Position numbers and translations under genes: made by a program
In this document: in pieces, positions 1-9,550 of the stretch
Numbering within the stretch: position 1 is the first letter of the stretch
How the letters are laid out: the number at the start of each line of letters is the position of its first letter
Assembly: GCA_026004095.1 (NCBI GenBank)
Contig: BPIL01000006.1
Location: forward strand, 97,318-161,317
Origin: Meiothermus sp.
Lineage (GTDB): Bacteria > Deinococcota > Deinococci > Deinococcales > Thermaceae
Direction: 5' to 3'
Length of the DNA: 64,000 nt
Notes under the pieces: model-generated
The model's database searches: none
What the model was told of the DNA's origin: nothing
Seen by the model: the letters and a program-made list of their open reading frames with translations, nothing else

Positions 1-2685
1 CAGATCCAGCACGGTGTGGGGGGCGTGGCGCAGGGGGCTTTCCTCGGCGGTGAGCTCGCCCCGCTCGATCTGGGCGATTTCCTCGCGGATGGCGATCATG
101 GCGTTGATAAAGCGATCGAGCTCGCGCTTCGACTCCGACTCGGTCGGCTCCACCATCAGGGTTCCGGCCACCGGAAAACTCATGGTGGGGGCATGGAAGC
201 CAAAGTCGATCAGGCGCTTGGCGATGTCTTCGGCAGTGATGTCGCAGCGGGCCTTGAAAGCCCGGGGATCGAGGATGCACTCATGGGCCACCCGGCCTTT
301 TTCGTTTTTGTAGAGCACCGGGAAGTAGGGCTCGAGCCGGCTGGCAATGTAGTTGGCGTTCAGGATGGCCACCTCGGTGGCCCGCTTGAGCCCCTCGCTG
401 CCCATCATCCAGATGTAGGCAAACGAGATGGGGAGAATCGAGGCGGAGCCGTAGGGGGCCGCCGCCACCGGCCCCACCGGAGCCGTCCCACCGTCGAGCA
501 CGGGGTGCCCCGGCAGGAAGGGGGCCAGGTGGGCCTTGACCGCGATGGGGCCCATCCCCGGCCCACCCCCGCCGTGAGGAATGGCGAAGGTCTTGTGCAG
601 GTTGAGGTGCGAGACATCGGCCCCGTAGTGGCCGGGTTTGGCCAGCCCCACCTGGGCGTTGAGGTTGGCCCCGTCCAGGTAGACCTGCCCCCCGTAGCGG
701 TGCACGATGTCGCACAGCTCGCGTATCTTCTCCTCGAACACCCCGTGGGTGGAGGGGTAGGTGACCATCACCGCCGCCAGCCTATCGGCGTGCTGCTTTG
801 CTTTGGCCTCGAGGTCGTTCAGATCCACGTAGCCCTGCGCGTCGCAGGCCACCACCACCACCTCCATCCCGGCCATCTGGGCCGAGGCCGGGTTGGTGCC
901 GTGGGCCGAGGAAGGAATCAAGCAGACGTTGCGGTGCCCCTCACCCCTCGAGCGGTGGTAGGCCCGGATAGCCAGCAGCCCGGCATACTCGCCCTGGGCC
1001 CCGGAGTTGGGCTGGAGCGAGACCGCGTCGTAGCCGGTGATTTCACACAGCCAGCGGCTCAGGGTTTCGAAAAGTTCGTGGTAGCCCTGGGCCTGCTCGG
1101 CGGGTGCAAAGGGGTGCAAATTGGCGAACTCGGGCCAGCTAATGGGAATCATCTCGGCCGCAGCGTTGAGCTTCATGGTGCAGGAGCCCAGGGGAATCAT
1201 GGCGCGGTCGAGCGCCAGGTCGCGGTCGGCCAGGCGGCGCATGTAGCGCATCAGCTCGGTTTCGGAGTGGTAGCGGTTGAAGACCGGGTGGGTCAGGTAG
1301 GGGCTGGTGCGCTGCAAGGTGGCCGGGAGGTGGTTTTCGGGGACAAAGTCCTGGTAGCGGAAGTCGCCCCCAAAGGCCTGCCAGACCGCCTCGATGACCT
1401 CGGGGGTGGTGGTCTCGTCGAGGGCGATGCCGATGTGGGCCTCGTCCACTTTGCGCAGGTTGATGCGGCGGCGGCGGGCCTCGGCCAAAATTTCCTCCAC
1501 CCGGCCCTCGGCCCGGATGGTCAGGGTATCGAAGAAGTGGGCGTTGACCCGCTCAAAACCCAGGCGCTCCAGGCCCGCGGCCAGCACCGCGGTTTTGTCG
1601 TGCACGCTCTGGGCGATCTCGCGCAGGCCCTCGGGCCCGTGGTAGACCGCGTACATCGAGGCGATCACCGCCAGCAACACCTGGGCGGTGCAGATGTTGG
1701 AGGTGGCCTTCTCCCGGCGGATGTGCTGCTCGCGGGTCTGGAGGGTCAGGCGGTAGGCCCGGTTGCCCCTCGAGTCGATCGAAACCCCCACCAGCCGCCC
1801 CGGCAGGGCCCGCTTGAGGGCGTCCCTGACCGCCATATAACCGGCGTGGGGCCCGCCGTAGCCCATGGGCACCCCAAAGCGCTGGGCCGAGCCCACCGCG
1901 ATATCGGCCCCCAGCTCGCCGGGCGGGGTGAGCAGGGTCAGGGCCAGCAGATCGGCGGCCACCACCGCCAGCCCGCCAGCCGCCTTAACCCGCCCAATGG
2001 GGCCGCGCAGGTCGCGGATCTGGCCCAGGGTGTCGGGGTACTGGAAGATCGCCCCGAACAGCCCCTCCGGGTTCAGGTCGGTCTCGGGGTCGCCCACCAC
2101 CAACTGCCAGCCCAGGGGTTCGGCCCGGGTCTGCAAAACCGCCAGCGTCTGGGGGTGCACGTTCCTGTCCACAAAAAAGGCCCTGCGCGGGGCTTTGCAA
2201 CTGCGCTGGGCCACCGCCATGGCTTCGGCGGCTGCTGTGGCCTCGTCCAGGAGCGAGGCGTTGGCGATGTCCAGGCCGGTGAGGTCGGCCACCATGGTCT
2301 GGAAGTTGAGCAAGGCCTCGAGGCGGCCCTGGCTAATCTCGGGCTGGTAGGGGGTGTAGGCGGTGTACCAGGCCGGGTTTTCCAGCAGGTTGCGCTGGAT
2401 CACCGGGGGCAGAATGGTGCCGTAGTAGCCCTGGCCGATCAGCGAGGTAAACACCTGGTTCTTGCTGGCGATGGCCCGCATGCGCGCCAGCATCTCGGTC
2501 TCGCTCAGGCCGGGGCCGATGTTGAGCGGCTCGGCCTCGCGGATGGAGGCCGGCACGGTCTGTTGGATGAGTTCCTCCAGCGAGGAAACCCCCACGGCTT
2601 GCAGCATCTGCTCGATGTCCGCAGGGGTGGGGCCAATGTGGCGGCGCGAGAAATCGGTGGAACGGGGTTTGCGTTCAGGGGTCAT
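1..2685 (-). CDS. gcvP: Glycine dehydrogenase (decarboxylating), P-protein, C-terminus cut by window edge
   Basis: P-protein of the glycine cleavage system: a PLP enzyme that decarboxylates glycine and passes the aminomethyl group to the lipoyl arm of GcvH. 895 codons are visible; full-length single-chain P-proteins are about 950 residues, so only the end is missing. The N-terminus has the usual DFSRRHIG start. The C-terminal half shows the PLP-lysine region [14 protein letters not shown] and the SCTMKLN motif, so both halves are fused, unlike the split GcvPA/GcvPB form. The ATG at 2683-2685 follows a GGAGG ribosome site. A tandem glycine riboswitch lies immediately upstream. A long open frame on the opposite strand over the same bases is a codon-bias shadow. 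Confidence 0.96.
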   Translation of the reverse strand, partial: MTPERKPRSTDFSRRHIGPTPADIEQMLQAVGVSSLEELIQQTVPASIREAEPLNIGPGLSETEMLARMRAIASKNQVFTSLIGQGYYGTILPPVIQRNLLENPAWYTAYTPYQPEISQGRLEALLNFQTMVADLTGLDIANASLLDEATAAAEAMAVAQRSCKAPRRAFFVDRNVHPQTLAVLQTRAEPLGWQLVVGDPETDLNPEGLFGAIFQYPDTLGQIRDLRGPIGRVKAAGGLAVVAADLLALTLLTPPGELGADIAVGSAQRFGVPMGYGGPHAGYMAVRDALKRALPGRLVGVSIDSRGNRAYRLTLQTREQHIRREKATSNICTAQVLLAVIASMYAVYHGPEGLREIAQSVHDKTAVLAAGLERLGFERVNAHFFDTLTIRAEGRVEEILAEARRRRINLRKVDEAHIGIALDETTTPEVIEAVWQAFGGDFRYQDFVPENHLPATLQRTSPYLTHPVFNRYHSETELMRYMRRLADRDLALDRAMIPLGSCTMKLNAAAEMIPISWPEFANLHPFAPAEQAQGYHELFETLSRWLCEITGYDAVSLQPNSGAQGEYAGLLAIRAYHRSRGEGHRNVCLIPSSAHGTNPASAQMAGMEVVVVACDAQGYVDLNDLEAKAKQHADRLAAVMVTYPSTHGVFEEKIRELCDIVHRYGGQVYLDGANLNAQVGLAKPGHYGADVSHLNLHKTFAIPHGGGGPGMGPIAVKAHLAPFLPGHPVLDGGTAPVGPVAAAPYGSASILPISFAYIWMMGSEGLKRATEVAILNANYIASRLEPYFPVLYKNEKGRVAHECILDPRAFKARCDITAEDIAKRLIDFGFHAPTMSFPVAGTLMVEPTESESKRELDRFINAMIAIREEIAQIERGELTAEESPLRHAPHTVLDL

Positions 2686-2706
2686 GCGGTCTCCTCCACT
2701 GACCCC
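2678..2706 (-). promoter_or_regulatory. Hairpin enclosing the gcvP ribosome binding site
   Basis: On the minus strand GGGGTCA (2706-2700) pairs perfectly with TGACCCC (2684-2678), a 7-bp stem with a 15-nt loop. The loop holds the GGAGG Shine-Dalgarno, and the stem covers the last two bases of the ATG. The 5' arm directly follows the 3' strand of the second aptamer's P1 helix, so this is a plausible translational expression platform (inference). I see no intrinsic terminator here. Confidence 0.6.
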
Positions 2707-2857
2707 ATCTGTCCTTTTGCCTGAGAGTGTTATCCCGTCGGCGGGCGCTTGGCGCCTCTCTCCAGATTTCACTGCTGTGGTCCTTTTGCCTGAGAGTTTC
2801 CGGGGTGGTTGCTCCTTCGGCGTGGGACGGGCCCATCTCTCCCATCAGCAGCGCGCT
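2705..2857 (-). promoter_or_regulatory. Tandem glycine riboswitch (gcvT RNA motif)
   Basis: The minus strand carries two aptamers, each ending in the hallmark CTCAGGCAAAAGGAC, at about 2780 and 2712. Aptamer I (about 2853-2772) has GGGAGAG and GCCGAAGGAGCAA, closed by complementary CTGCTG/CAGCAG. Aptamer II (2767-2707) has GGAGAGAG and a shorter GCCGACGGGATAAC, closed by ATCTG/CAGAT. This is the known tandem architecture. It sits in front of gcvP, between gcvH and gcvP, rather than at the head of the gcvT-gcvH-gcvP cluster. Confidence 0.93.
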
Positions 2858-2872
2858 GCTTGTACCAGGTTT

Positions 2873-2878
2873 ATGATA
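2873..2878 (-). promoter_or_regulatory. -10 element for the riboswitch-gcvP transcript
   Basis: TATCAT on the minus strand lies about 15 nt before the first aptamer and just after the gcvH stop codon. A T-rich -35 region (TTTTTG) lies about 18 nt upstream but is a weak match. It suggests the riboswitch has its own promoter inside the gcv cluster. Confidence 0.4.
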
Positions 2879-2921
2879 GCCTAAAGGGGCGCGGTACAAA
2901 AAGTGACCCCTGCACACCTGG

Positions 2922-3302
2922 TTACTGGCTTTCTGCCACGGCCTGGTACTCCGCCGCCGATAAGAGCCCGTTCAGGTCTGCCGGGTTCACCTTCATTTTG
3001 AACAGCCAGCCCTCGCCGTAGGGCGCCTGGTTGATGAGTTCGGGCTTGTCGGAAAGGGCGCTGTTGACCTCGAGGATCTCCCCGGCCACCGGGGCGTAGA
3101 TGTCGGAGGCGGTCTTGACCGACTCCACCACCGCCACCGCCGACCCGGCCTCCACGGCCTTACCCACCTGCGGCAAGTCCACAAACACCACATCCCCCAG
3201 GGCGTCCTGGGCGAAGTCGGTGATGCCCACCACGGCCACGTCGCCCTCGAGGCGAACCCATTCGTGTGATTTGGTGTACCTGAGCTCAGAAGGATAATTC
3301 AT
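2922..3302 (-). CDS. gcvH: Glycine cleavage system H protein
   Basis: Lipoyl carrier of the glycine cleavage system that shuttles the aminomethyl group between GcvP, GcvT and the L protein. It has 126 residues, the normal family length. The lipoylation site lies in VESVKTASD (Lys63), and the N-terminus YTKSHEWV is typical. It lies 44 nt downstream of gcvT on the same strand and upstream of the riboswitch, so it is probably co-transcribed with gcvT and not under the riboswitch. Confidence 0.97.
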   Translation of the reverse strand: MNYPSELRYTKSHEWVRLEGDVAVVGITDFAQDALGDVVFVDLPQVGKAVEAGSAVAVVESVKTASDIYAPVAGEILEVNSALSDKPELINQAPYGEGWLFKMKVNPADLNGLLSAAEYQAVAESQ

Positions 3303-3346
3303 CGTCTCACCTCGGCTGTCAGTTTATTGCCTGAAAGACCTGCCAT

Positions 3347-4402
3347 CTAGCGCTTCACGAAAGGCGTCTCGACCACGGTGGCCGGCGCGGCCCTGCCCCG
3401 AATCTCCACCTCCAGCGCGGTGCCCACCCCGGCCCATTCAGGCTGCACATAGGCCAGCCCGATGCCCTTTTTGAGCACGGGGGAGTGGGTTCCCGAGGTG
3501 AGGACGCCGACCTCCTTGCCCCCTCCCAGCACCCGGTAGCCCTCGCGGGGAATCCCCCCCTCGACCAGCAGCCCCACCAGCCGACGCTCACAGGCGGGAT
3601 GCAGCAAGGCTTGTTTACCATAAAACTCTTTCTGGCCCTTGACCACCCAGTCGAAAGGGGTGCACAGGGGGTTGGTGGTGTCGGTGAGTTCGTGGCCGTA
3701 CAGGGGAAAGCCGGCCTCGAGCCTCAAGGTATCGCGCGCCCCCAGACCGCAAGGGGTCACCCCGGCGTCCAGGAGGGCCGCCCAGACCGCCGGGGCTTCG
3801 TCGGGGGCCACGAACACCTCGTAGCCGTCCTCGCCGGTGTAGCCGGTGCGGGCGAAACGGGCCCACTTGCCCGCCAGCTTGCCCATGAAGGTATCGTTTT
3901 TCTTGCGCGAGACCAGGTCGGTATCGGTTAGTTTTTGCAATACCGCCACCGCGTGGGGGCCTTGCACGGCGATTAGGGCGAAGAAGTCCGAGGCATCCTC
4001 GAGCCTCACCTCGAAACCTTCCGCCAGACGCTGGAGATGCCCCCAGTCCTTCTCGATGTTGGCGGCGTTGACCACCATCAGGTACTCTTCCTCGCCGGTG
4101 CGGTAAAGGTAAATGTCGTCCACCACGCCCCCCTGTGCATTGGGCAGCATGGAGTACTGGGCCCGGCCCACTTTTAGCTTAGCCACATCGTTCAGGGTGG
4201 CGTACTGCAAAAACTCGAGGGCCCCCGGCCCCTTTATCCAGAACTCACCCATGTGGCTCACATCGAACATCCCCACCAGCCCCCGCACCGCCAGGTGTTC
4301 AGAGGTGATGGAGGTGTACTGAATGGGCATCTCGTAACCGGCAAACGGCACCATCCTGGCTCCCAGGGCCAGATGGGCTTGGTGAAGTGGGGTGGTTTTC
4401 AT
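3347..4402 (-). CDS. gcvT: Glycine cleavage system T protein (aminomethyltransferase)
   Basis: Transfers the methylene group from the H-protein-bound intermediate to tetrahydrofolate and releases ammonia. 351 residues from the ATG at 4400-4402 (MKTTPLHQAHLALGARMVPFAGYEMP). An in-frame upstream ATG at 4420 would add six unconserved residues. VSHMGEF and the TGYTGEDGYE motif are family hallmarks. A TATGCT box ends 8 nt before the chosen ATG, suggesting a promoter of its own with a leaderless start. There is no riboswitch between it and mglA. Confidence 0.96.
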   Translation of the reverse strand: MKTTPLHQAHLALGARMVPFAGYEMPIQYTSITSEHLAVRGLVGMFDVSHMGEFWIKGPGALEFLQYATLNDVAKLKVGRAQYSMLPNAQGGVVDDIYLYRTGEEEYLMVVNAANIEKDWGHLQRLAEGFEVRLEDASDFFALIAVQGPHAVAVLQKLTDTDLVSRKKNDTFMGKLAGKWARFARTGYTGEDGYEVFVAPDEAPAVWAALLDAGVTPCGLGARDTLRLEAGFPLYGHELTDTTNPLCTPFDWVVKGQKEFYGKQALLHPACERRLVGLLVEGGIPREGYRVLGGGKEVGVLTSGTHSPVLKKGIGLAYVQPEWAGVGTALEVEIRGRAAPATVVETPFVKR

Positions 4403-4511
4403 GCTGTTCCAGCATACCAACCCAGGGGCTCAGGCCCGAACAGCACCGTTTCACCTTTGAAAGCCAAAACGATACCCTGAACAGTTGAGGGGTGCGCTAA
4501 CCTGGCGCAAA

Positions 4512-5102
4512 CTAGCCAGCCGAGGCTACGCGGGCCAGCACCTGACGGCTCACAGCCTTCAGGGTTTCGAAAACCCCGATGCCATTGGTAGCGATGGCCT
4601 CAAAGATAGGCAGCCGCATCTCGGGGTCGATCACCGCCTGAATCATCTCCACCGGCAGGGCATCGGGGGCGTCCCGCTTGTTGGCCTGCAGCACGAGGGG
4701 GATGTCCTCTAATTTGATGCCGTACTCAGCCAGGTTTTCGCGCAGGTTGCGCATGGATTCCGCGTTGGCCCGCAGGCGGTTGGGGGCTGAGTCAGCCACG
4801 AAAACAATCCCGTCCACGCCTCGCAAAATGAGCTTACGGCTGGCGTTGTAAAACACCTGGCCCGGCACGGTGTACAGGTGAAAGCGGGTTTTGAAGCCCT
4901 TAACCTCGCCCAGATCCACGGGTAAAAAGTCGAAGAACAGGGTGCGCTCATCCTCGGTAGCCAGTGAAACCATCTCACCTTTACGGTTTTGCGGCACCTG
5001 CTGGAAGACCCATTTGAGGTTGGTGGTCTTACCGGACATACCGGGGCCGTAGTAGACGATCTTGAAGTTGATCTCCCGGGCGGCAAAGTTAATCGTGCTC
5101 AT
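4512..5102 (-). CDS. mglA: MglA-type small Ras-like GTPase
   Basis: Bacterial Ras-like GTPase that sets cell polarity and motility machinery in Myxococcus; the Thermus homologue is structurally known. 196 residues. P-loop GPGMSGKTT at residues 19-27, switch II region TVPGQVFY (the Gly-Gln step of MglA proteins), and NKRD specificity motif. It starts 2 nt after the stop of mglB, its GTPase-activating partner, so the pair is one operon. Its process in this organism (type IV pilus polarity or another) cannot be read from the sequence. Confidence 0.93.
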   Translation of the reverse strand: MSTINFAAREINFKIVYYGPGMSGKTTNLKWVFQQVPQNRKGEMVSLATEDERTLFFDFLPVDLGEVKGFKTRFHLYTVPGQVFYNASRKLILRGVDGIVFVADSAPNRLRANAESMRNLRENLAEYGIKLEDIPLVLQANKRDAPDALPVEMIQAVIDPEMRLPIFEAIATNGIGVFETLKAVSRQVLARVASAG

Positions 5103-5104
5103 AG

Positions 5105-5596
5105 TTAGTTACCAAATAGTTCATCCAGAAGAGCGCTAGCCCCAGCGTGGTACTCGCGATCAATCCCCAAGGTGCCTGGCTCTACCAGGGCCTCCTTGGT
5201 AATGACCTCGAGCGACTGCACAGCCCGCTTACCAAATAGCTTGACCCGCCCCACCGGGGCCGTGTTGTCGAAGATAATCACCAGCAGGGCCAGATCCCCC
5301 ACTTCTTCAGCGTACAGACCGTAGGTGGCCCCTTGGTGCAGAAGTTCGTTAAAGCGAGGCTCGCCGAGCATTTTAGCCAAAGCCTGGGTAGCTGCCGCGT
5401 TACCAGCAATCAAAGTAGCCAGCGAGTCCAGGGCCGGGGGCCGGGGCGCCCACAGGGCCTCTTTGTGTACCAGCACAAAGCCCTTACGGTCGAGCAAAAG
5501 CACGTAACGGGCCCCCGTCTCGCGAAGAAGCTCCTCGAGGACATGCGAGGCCTTTTCATAGGCCCCCCCGAAGAGCGCGATTGCAGGCTCAACCAT
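5105..5596 (-). CDS. mglB: MglB-type Roadblock/LC7 GTPase-activating protein
   Basis: Partner and GAP of MglA, a Roadblock/LC7 fold protein. 163 residues with the characteristic pattern of a long N-terminal helix, the strand segment [16 protein letters not shown], a central helix beginning [14 protein letters not shown], and the strand LALLVIIFD. It lies directly upstream of mglA with a 2-nt gap. TACACT lies 9 nt before the ATG, a probable leaderless promoter shared back to back with the divergent hydrolase gene. Confidence 0.9.
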   Translation of the reverse strand: MVEPAIALFGGAYEKASHVLEELLRETGARYVLLLDRKGFVLVHKEALWAPRPPALDSLATLIAGNAAATQALAKMLGEPRFNELLHQGATYGLYAEEVGDLALLVIIFDNTAPVGRVKLFGKRAVQSLEVITKEALVEPGTLGIDREYHAGASALLDELFGN

Positions 5597-5752
5597 ACCA
5601 GGCTCAGTGTAACACGCACCCGTTACCTACCCCTGTGACGAATTACGCTGGATGGTTTTATGCACAAAGACCGCCCCCGGTTTTAGCTGAGCAAGATTGC
5701 ACTGTGCATCAGAACAGACTGAATCGGCCCTGTGCGGCTTATCTTGGCGGTT

Positions 5753-6676
5753 ATGCAACGCTTCTTCGGGGTAATCTGGCCTTGTCTGGTGCTCCTCGGC
5801 CCCCTGGGCCTGGCCCAGCGCCCCGCCACCATCGACGAACTCACGCGCCAGCGCTTTGGTGGTGGCCTGCTCAGCATCGAACGGGTTCTAGAGCGCAACT
5901 CGAGCTTTACCCGCTACCTGGTGCGCTACCCCTCGGATGGGCTTCAGATGTACGGCTTTATGAACGTGCCCAACCAGGAGGGCCGTTTCCCGGTGGTGGT
6001 CGTGATCCACGGGTATGTCAACCCCGCCGCCTACCGCACCCTGACCTACACCACCCGCTACGCCGATGCCCTGGCCCGGGCTGGGTTCGTCACCCTTCAC
6101 CCCAACCTCCGGGGGCATGGTCTGTCCCAGGGACGCCCCGAGCAAAGCCCCTGGCGCATTCAGTACGCGCAGGAAATCCTCGATTTGGTGGCTATAATCC
6201 GGGCTCAGGCCGGCAGCGGGCCCCTGAGCAAAGCCCGCCCGAGCATCGGCCTGATGGGGCACAGCATGGGCGGCGGCATCGCCCAGCGGGTGGCGGTGGT
6301 CGACCCAGGCATTCGGGCCTTGTTGCTCTATGGAACCATGCACGGCAACGACCTGAAAAATGCCCAGCAGATCTGCAATGTCTTTACCAATGGCCTGCGC
6401 GGTTGCCAGGAAGCCCGCAACCCTCCCCCCAACCTGGCCCAGGTGTCACCGATCAACTACTATGGCCGTTTGCGGGCCAGGGTGCAGGTACACCACGGCA
6501 CCCAGGATCCCCAGACCCCCTATGCCTGGGCCCAGGAAATTTGCGCAGCTTTGCAAAAAAACCGGGTTGATCACGAGTGTTTCAGTTATCCCGGGGCCGG
6601 CCATACCTTCCGCGGGCAGGATTACAGCCGCCTGATACAGCGCGCCGTGGCCTTCTTTAGGAGCGCGCTTAACTGA
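5753..6676 (+). CDS. Secreted alpha/beta hydrolase (prolyl oligopeptidase/dienelactone hydrolase type)
   Basis: Probable exported serine hydrolase of about 307 residues. The N-terminus MQRFFGVIWPCLVLLGPLGLAQ is a signal peptide ending near Ala-Gln. The fold shows VVVVIHGYVN (oxyanion strand), HPNLRGHGLSQG, the nucleophile elbow GHSMGGG, an Asp in HHGTQDPQTP and a His in GAGHTF, giving a Ser-Asp-His triad. Four cysteines in the cap region could form disulfides outside the cell. The ATG at 5753 is preferred over the GTG at 5732 because TATCTT ends 7 nt upstream, fitting the leaderless pattern of this genome. Substrate unknown. Confidence 0.82.
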   Translation: MQRFFGVIWPCLVLLGPLGLAQRPATIDELTRQRFGGGLLSIERVLERNSSFTRYLVRYPSDGLQMYGFMNVPNQEGRFPVVVVIHGYVNPAAYRTLTYTTRYADALARAGFVTLHPNLRGHGLSQGRPEQSPWRIQYAQEILDLVAIIRAQAGSGPLSKARPSIGLMGHSMGGGIAQRVAVVDPGIRALLLYGTMHGNDLKNAQQICNVFTNGLRGCQEARNPPPNLAQVSPINYYGRLRARVQVHHGTQDPQTPYAWAQEICAALQKNRVDHECFSYPGAGHTFRGQDYSRLIQRAVAFFRSALN

Positions 6677-6697
6677 AAGGCCCGGCCGGGCTCGAGG

Positions 6698-7852
6698 ATG
6701 GGAGGCCCCGCTTTGCAGCATCTTTACCTGCACGTACCGTTCTGCCCCACCATCTGCCCGTACTGCGACTTTCATGTGGTTCGCCGCTACGGGGATGTGG
6801 TGGAGGCCTATCTAAAGCGCCTAGCCCAGGAAGCCCGGAGGCTTTTTGAGCAGCACCCTGGCCCGCTTACCACGCTCTACCTGGGCGGGGGCACCCCCAG
6901 CTTCCTGCGCAGCCACGAGCTGGAGGCGCTTTTTCGCGCCCTGCCCTGGAACCTGGAGGCCGCCGAGGTCACCCTCGAGGCCAACCCCGGCACCCTCAAC
7001 CCAGAACGGCTTGGCCTGCTGCGCGCGCTAGGGGTCAACCGCATCTCACTGGGGGTGCAGAGCTTCCAGGACGGTGTGCTCAAGGCCCTGGGCCGGGCCC
7101 ACGGCCGCATTGGGGCCCTGCGGGCTGTGGAGATGAGCCTCGAGGCCGGCTTCCGTACCTCCATCGACCTGATTCTGGGCCTGCCCGGTCAGGATGTCGA
7201 GGCCGACCTGGTTCAGGCCGCGGCCCTGGGGGTGGAACACGTCTCGGCCTATACACTACAGGTTGAGCCCGGTACGCCGTTTGCCCTCACAGGGCTGATA
7301 CCCGACCCGGACACCGAGGCCCAGGCCCTGGCGCTGGCCCAGGAGGTACTGGGCGAGGCCGGCCTCACCCGGTACGAGGTATCCAATTTTGCCCGCCCTG
7401 GGCGAGAAAGCCAGCACAACCTGGCCTACTGGCGCAACGCATTCTGGGGCGGGCTGGGGCCGGGCGCTACCGGGCAGCTTGCCGGGCTCGAGCCGCACAT
7501 CTTCGCAGTACGCTATACCAACCCCCCTCTACCACGTTGGCTGCAGGGCGAAAAACCCTTGCTGGAGCAGGTCAACAGGCTCGAGCACCTCAAGGAGTCT
7601 CTCATGCTGGGTCTAAGAATGGCCCAGGGGATTGACCTGGAATGGCTCGAGCGGCGCAGCGGGCTCGAGGTGTGGCCGGTTCTGGAGCCTGCTGTTCGGC
7701 AGTTAAGCAGCCAGGGTTGGCTGGTCGTAGAGCAAAAACGCATCCGCGCCACCGATCTCAATACCCTGCACCCCATCATTTTGCAGCTCTGGGATAGCCT
7801 GGAGGCACGAAACCCCGGGCCGCTCGAGCCCCGCCGGCTACCGGGGTATTAG
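6698..7852 (+). CDS. hemW: HemW-like radical SAM protein (coproporphyrinogen dehydrogenase-like)
   Basis: Radical SAM family member of the HemN/HemW group, about 384 residues. The 4Fe-4S cluster motif is CPTICPYC (Cys16, Cys20, Cys23). TLYLGGGTPSFL and RISLGVQSFQD are conserved downstream motifs. The extra N-terminal Cys that marks true HemN is absent, which favours HemW, a heme-binding chaperone. A TTG eight codons in, preceded by GGGAGG, is an alternative start. Its 3' end overlaps the convergent kinase gene by 15 nt. Confidence 0.88.
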   Translation: MGGPALQHLYLHVPFCPTICPYCDFHVVRRYGDVVEAYLKRLAQEARRLFEQHPGPLTTLYLGGGTPSFLRSHELEALFRALPWNLEAAEVTLEANPGTLNPERLGLLRALGVNRISLGVQSFQDGVLKALGRAHGRIGALRAVEMSLEAGFRTSIDLILGLPGQDVEADLVQAAALGVEHVSAYTLQVEPGTPFALTGLIPDPDTEAQALALAQEVLGEAGLTRYEVSNFARPGRESQHNLAYWRNAFWGGLGPGATGQLAGLEPHIFAVRYTNPPLPRWLQGEKPLLEQVNRLEHLKESLMLGLRMAQGIDLEWLERRSGLEVWPVLEPAVRQLSSQGWLVVEQKRIRATDLNTLHPIILQLWDSLEARNPGPLEPRRLPGY

Positions 7853-8653
7853 CGAAGCGTGCATGGCCTCAAAATCGCGCAGGGCCTCGAGGGCGTTCTG
7901 GTAACGCTCGGCCACATCCTTGCAGATGAGCCGGCTCAGGAAACCCTGCAACTCGGCGGTCACGGTCAGGCCGGTCTCGGGGGCAGCCACCAGCGGCGGC
8001 GGAGGTAGCTTGAGGTGGGCGTTCATCACCTCGACCGGCTCCCCCACAAACGGCAGCTCACCAGCAATAGCCCAGTACAGCAAGATACCGGCTGAGTACA
8101 TGTCCGAGGCCGGGGTGGGCGAGCGCCCACGGATCTGCTCCGGGGCAATATAGGCAATGGTGCCCAGGCGAACTTTCTGGCTAAAGCGCTCTCCCAATGG
8201 GCCGGAGAGGTCGAAATCCACCAGGCGTGCCTCACCGGTGCCGTCCACCACAAGGTTATCCGGCTTAACATCGCGGTGTACTAAATTCTGGCCGTGCATG
8301 TGGGCCAGGGCCTCGAGAAGGTGCTTGAAGACACCCAGTATCCGGGCCGGGTTATCCCTACGCCACTCCGACAGGCGGATGCCCGGGGCAAAGGCCAGGA
8401 GCACCGCTGGGTGCTCTCCGCCGTCGTGGGGCACGCTCAGACGGGCCAGAACAGGGTTGATGTGCGGATGCTTGAGCTGCTGGCCCACCTTCCACTCCCG
8501 GTCGGCCCGACCCTCAAATCCCCGCGGGAAAACCTTGAGCGCATAGGGGGTGCCGTGAACATCGAAGGCCAGGTAGACCGTGGCCAGCGCCCCACGGGCA
8601 ATGGGTCGGATGACCTTGTAGCGGCCTTCCAGGGTGATGCCGGCTAACCCCAC
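7838..8653 (-). CDS. Serine/threonine protein kinase (Hanks type, soluble)
   Basis: Eukaryote-like kinase of about 271 residues with no membrane segment or sensor domain. The catalytic Lys is in ALKVF (Lys40), the catalytic loop is HRDVKPDN (residues 126-133), and the activation segment ends in APEQ. The Mg-binding motif reads DFD (146-148) instead of DFG, and the glycine-rich loop is weak (ARGALATVY). The GTG at 8653 is preferred because TATAGT lies 7 nt upstream; an ATG at 8659 would leave only one base after the box. Divergent from the patatin gene. Confidence 0.88.
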   Translation of the reverse strand: MGLAGITLEGRYKVIRPIARGALATVYLAFDVHGTPYALKVFPRGFEGRADREWKVGQQLKHPHINPVLARLSVPHDGGEHPAVLLAFAPGIRLSEWRRDNPARILGVFKHLLEALAHMHGQNLVHRDVKPDNLVVDGTGEARLVDFDLSGPLGERFSQKVRLGTIAYIAPEQIRGRSPTPASDMYSAGILLYWAIAGELPFVGEPVEVMNAHLKLPPPPLVAAPETGLTVTAELQGFLSRLICKDVAERYQNALEALRDFEAMHASLIPR

Positions 8654-8720
8654 AACCATCACTATACCGATTCTGGCCGGTATTGGGGGTTCATAGCACC
8701 GATCGGTAAAATGTTCCAAG

Positions 8721-9464
8721 GTGCGAGGTTTGGTCTTGTCAGGTGGTGGTGCCAGGGGGCTGGCCCATATCGGGGTGCTGGAGGTGCTCGAGGCCCAGGG
8801 TTTCCAGGCCGAGGTAATCGCAGGCACCAGCATGGGGGCTGTGGTCGGCGCGCTGTACGCCTCTGGCAAAAAACCCCGTGAAATCCTGGAAATTGCCCGC
8901 TCCACCCCCTGGTTGCGCTTGCTGGATCTGGTACCCCGGCCCGGGCTGATCTCCCAGCGCGGCCTTAGGGACTTCCTGGCTAAACACCTGCCCCCCCGGT
9001 TCGAGCAGCTCTGCAAAAAACTAGTCGTTACCGCCGTCGACCTCGAGGCCGGTAAACTAGCCTACTTCGCAGAGGGCGACCTGCCGGGGGCGGTGCTGGC
9101 CTCGGCGGCCTACCCCGGCCTGGTTGCGCCGGTGCAATTCGAGGGCCGAACCTATGTGGATGGTGGGGTGCTCGACAACCTGCCGGTTGACGCAGCTCGC
9201 TTTATGCGGGCCCGGTATGTACTGGCGGTCGACGTAACCCCCGAGATAGGCCTGCCGGGGATTCCGCGCACTGCAATAGGGCAGGTTCGCCGAGCCATCG
9301 ATATCATGCAAAACCACCTTACCGCTGCCCGCCGCTCGCTTTATCCACCCGAACTCTATATCCGCCCCGAGCTGCCCGGGGTGGGTATTGAGCAGTTTGG
9401 GCGCCTCGAGGAGATTGTCGAGGCCGGTCGCAAAGCCGCCGCGCAGACCCGGCTCGGTATCTAG
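8721..9464 (+). CDS. Patatin-like phospholipase (RssA/NTE type)
   Basis: Predicted serine acyl hydrolase of 247 residues acting on phospholipids or lysophospholipids. SGGGARG at residues 7-13 forms the oxyanion hole, the nucleophile is Ser37 in GTSMG, and Asp147 lies in the DGG motif, giving the Ser-Asp dyad of patatins. There is no signal peptide, so it is cytosolic or peripheral. Starts at GTG; TAAAAT lies 8 nt upstream, so probably leaderless. It is separated by 67 nt from the divergent kinase. Confidence 0.86.
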   Translation: MRGLVLSGGGARGLAHIGVLEVLEAQGFQAEVIAGTSMGAVVGALYASGKKPREILEIARSTPWLRLLDLVPRPGLISQRGLRDFLAKHLPPRFEQLCKKLVVTAVDLEAGKLAYFAEGDLPGAVLASAAYPGLVAPVQFEGRTYVDGGVLDNLPVDAARFMRARYVLAVDVTPEIGLPGIPRTAIGQVRRAIDIMQNHLTAARRSLYPPELYIRPELPGVGIEQFGRLEEIVEAGRKAAAQTRLGI

Positions 9465-9550
9465 TGCCCGCTCATGGCCTCGCGGCAAAGCCCGGTCGGG
9501 TGTACGTTATGCTATGGCCGGGCCTCGGCCACGACGAAAGGGATCTTGCG

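Noticed and set aside
16..2724. 902-codon open frame on the plus strand across gcvP
   Set aside because: It lies opposite the gcvP coding sequence, has no recognisable domain, and its Gly/His/Gln-rich composition is that of a codon-bias shadow in GC-rich DNA.
8654..9016. N-terminal extension of the kinase into the patatin gene
   Set aside because: The extra 120 residues read the reverse complement of the patatin coding region; the TATAGT box and family alignment put the start at 8653-8659.
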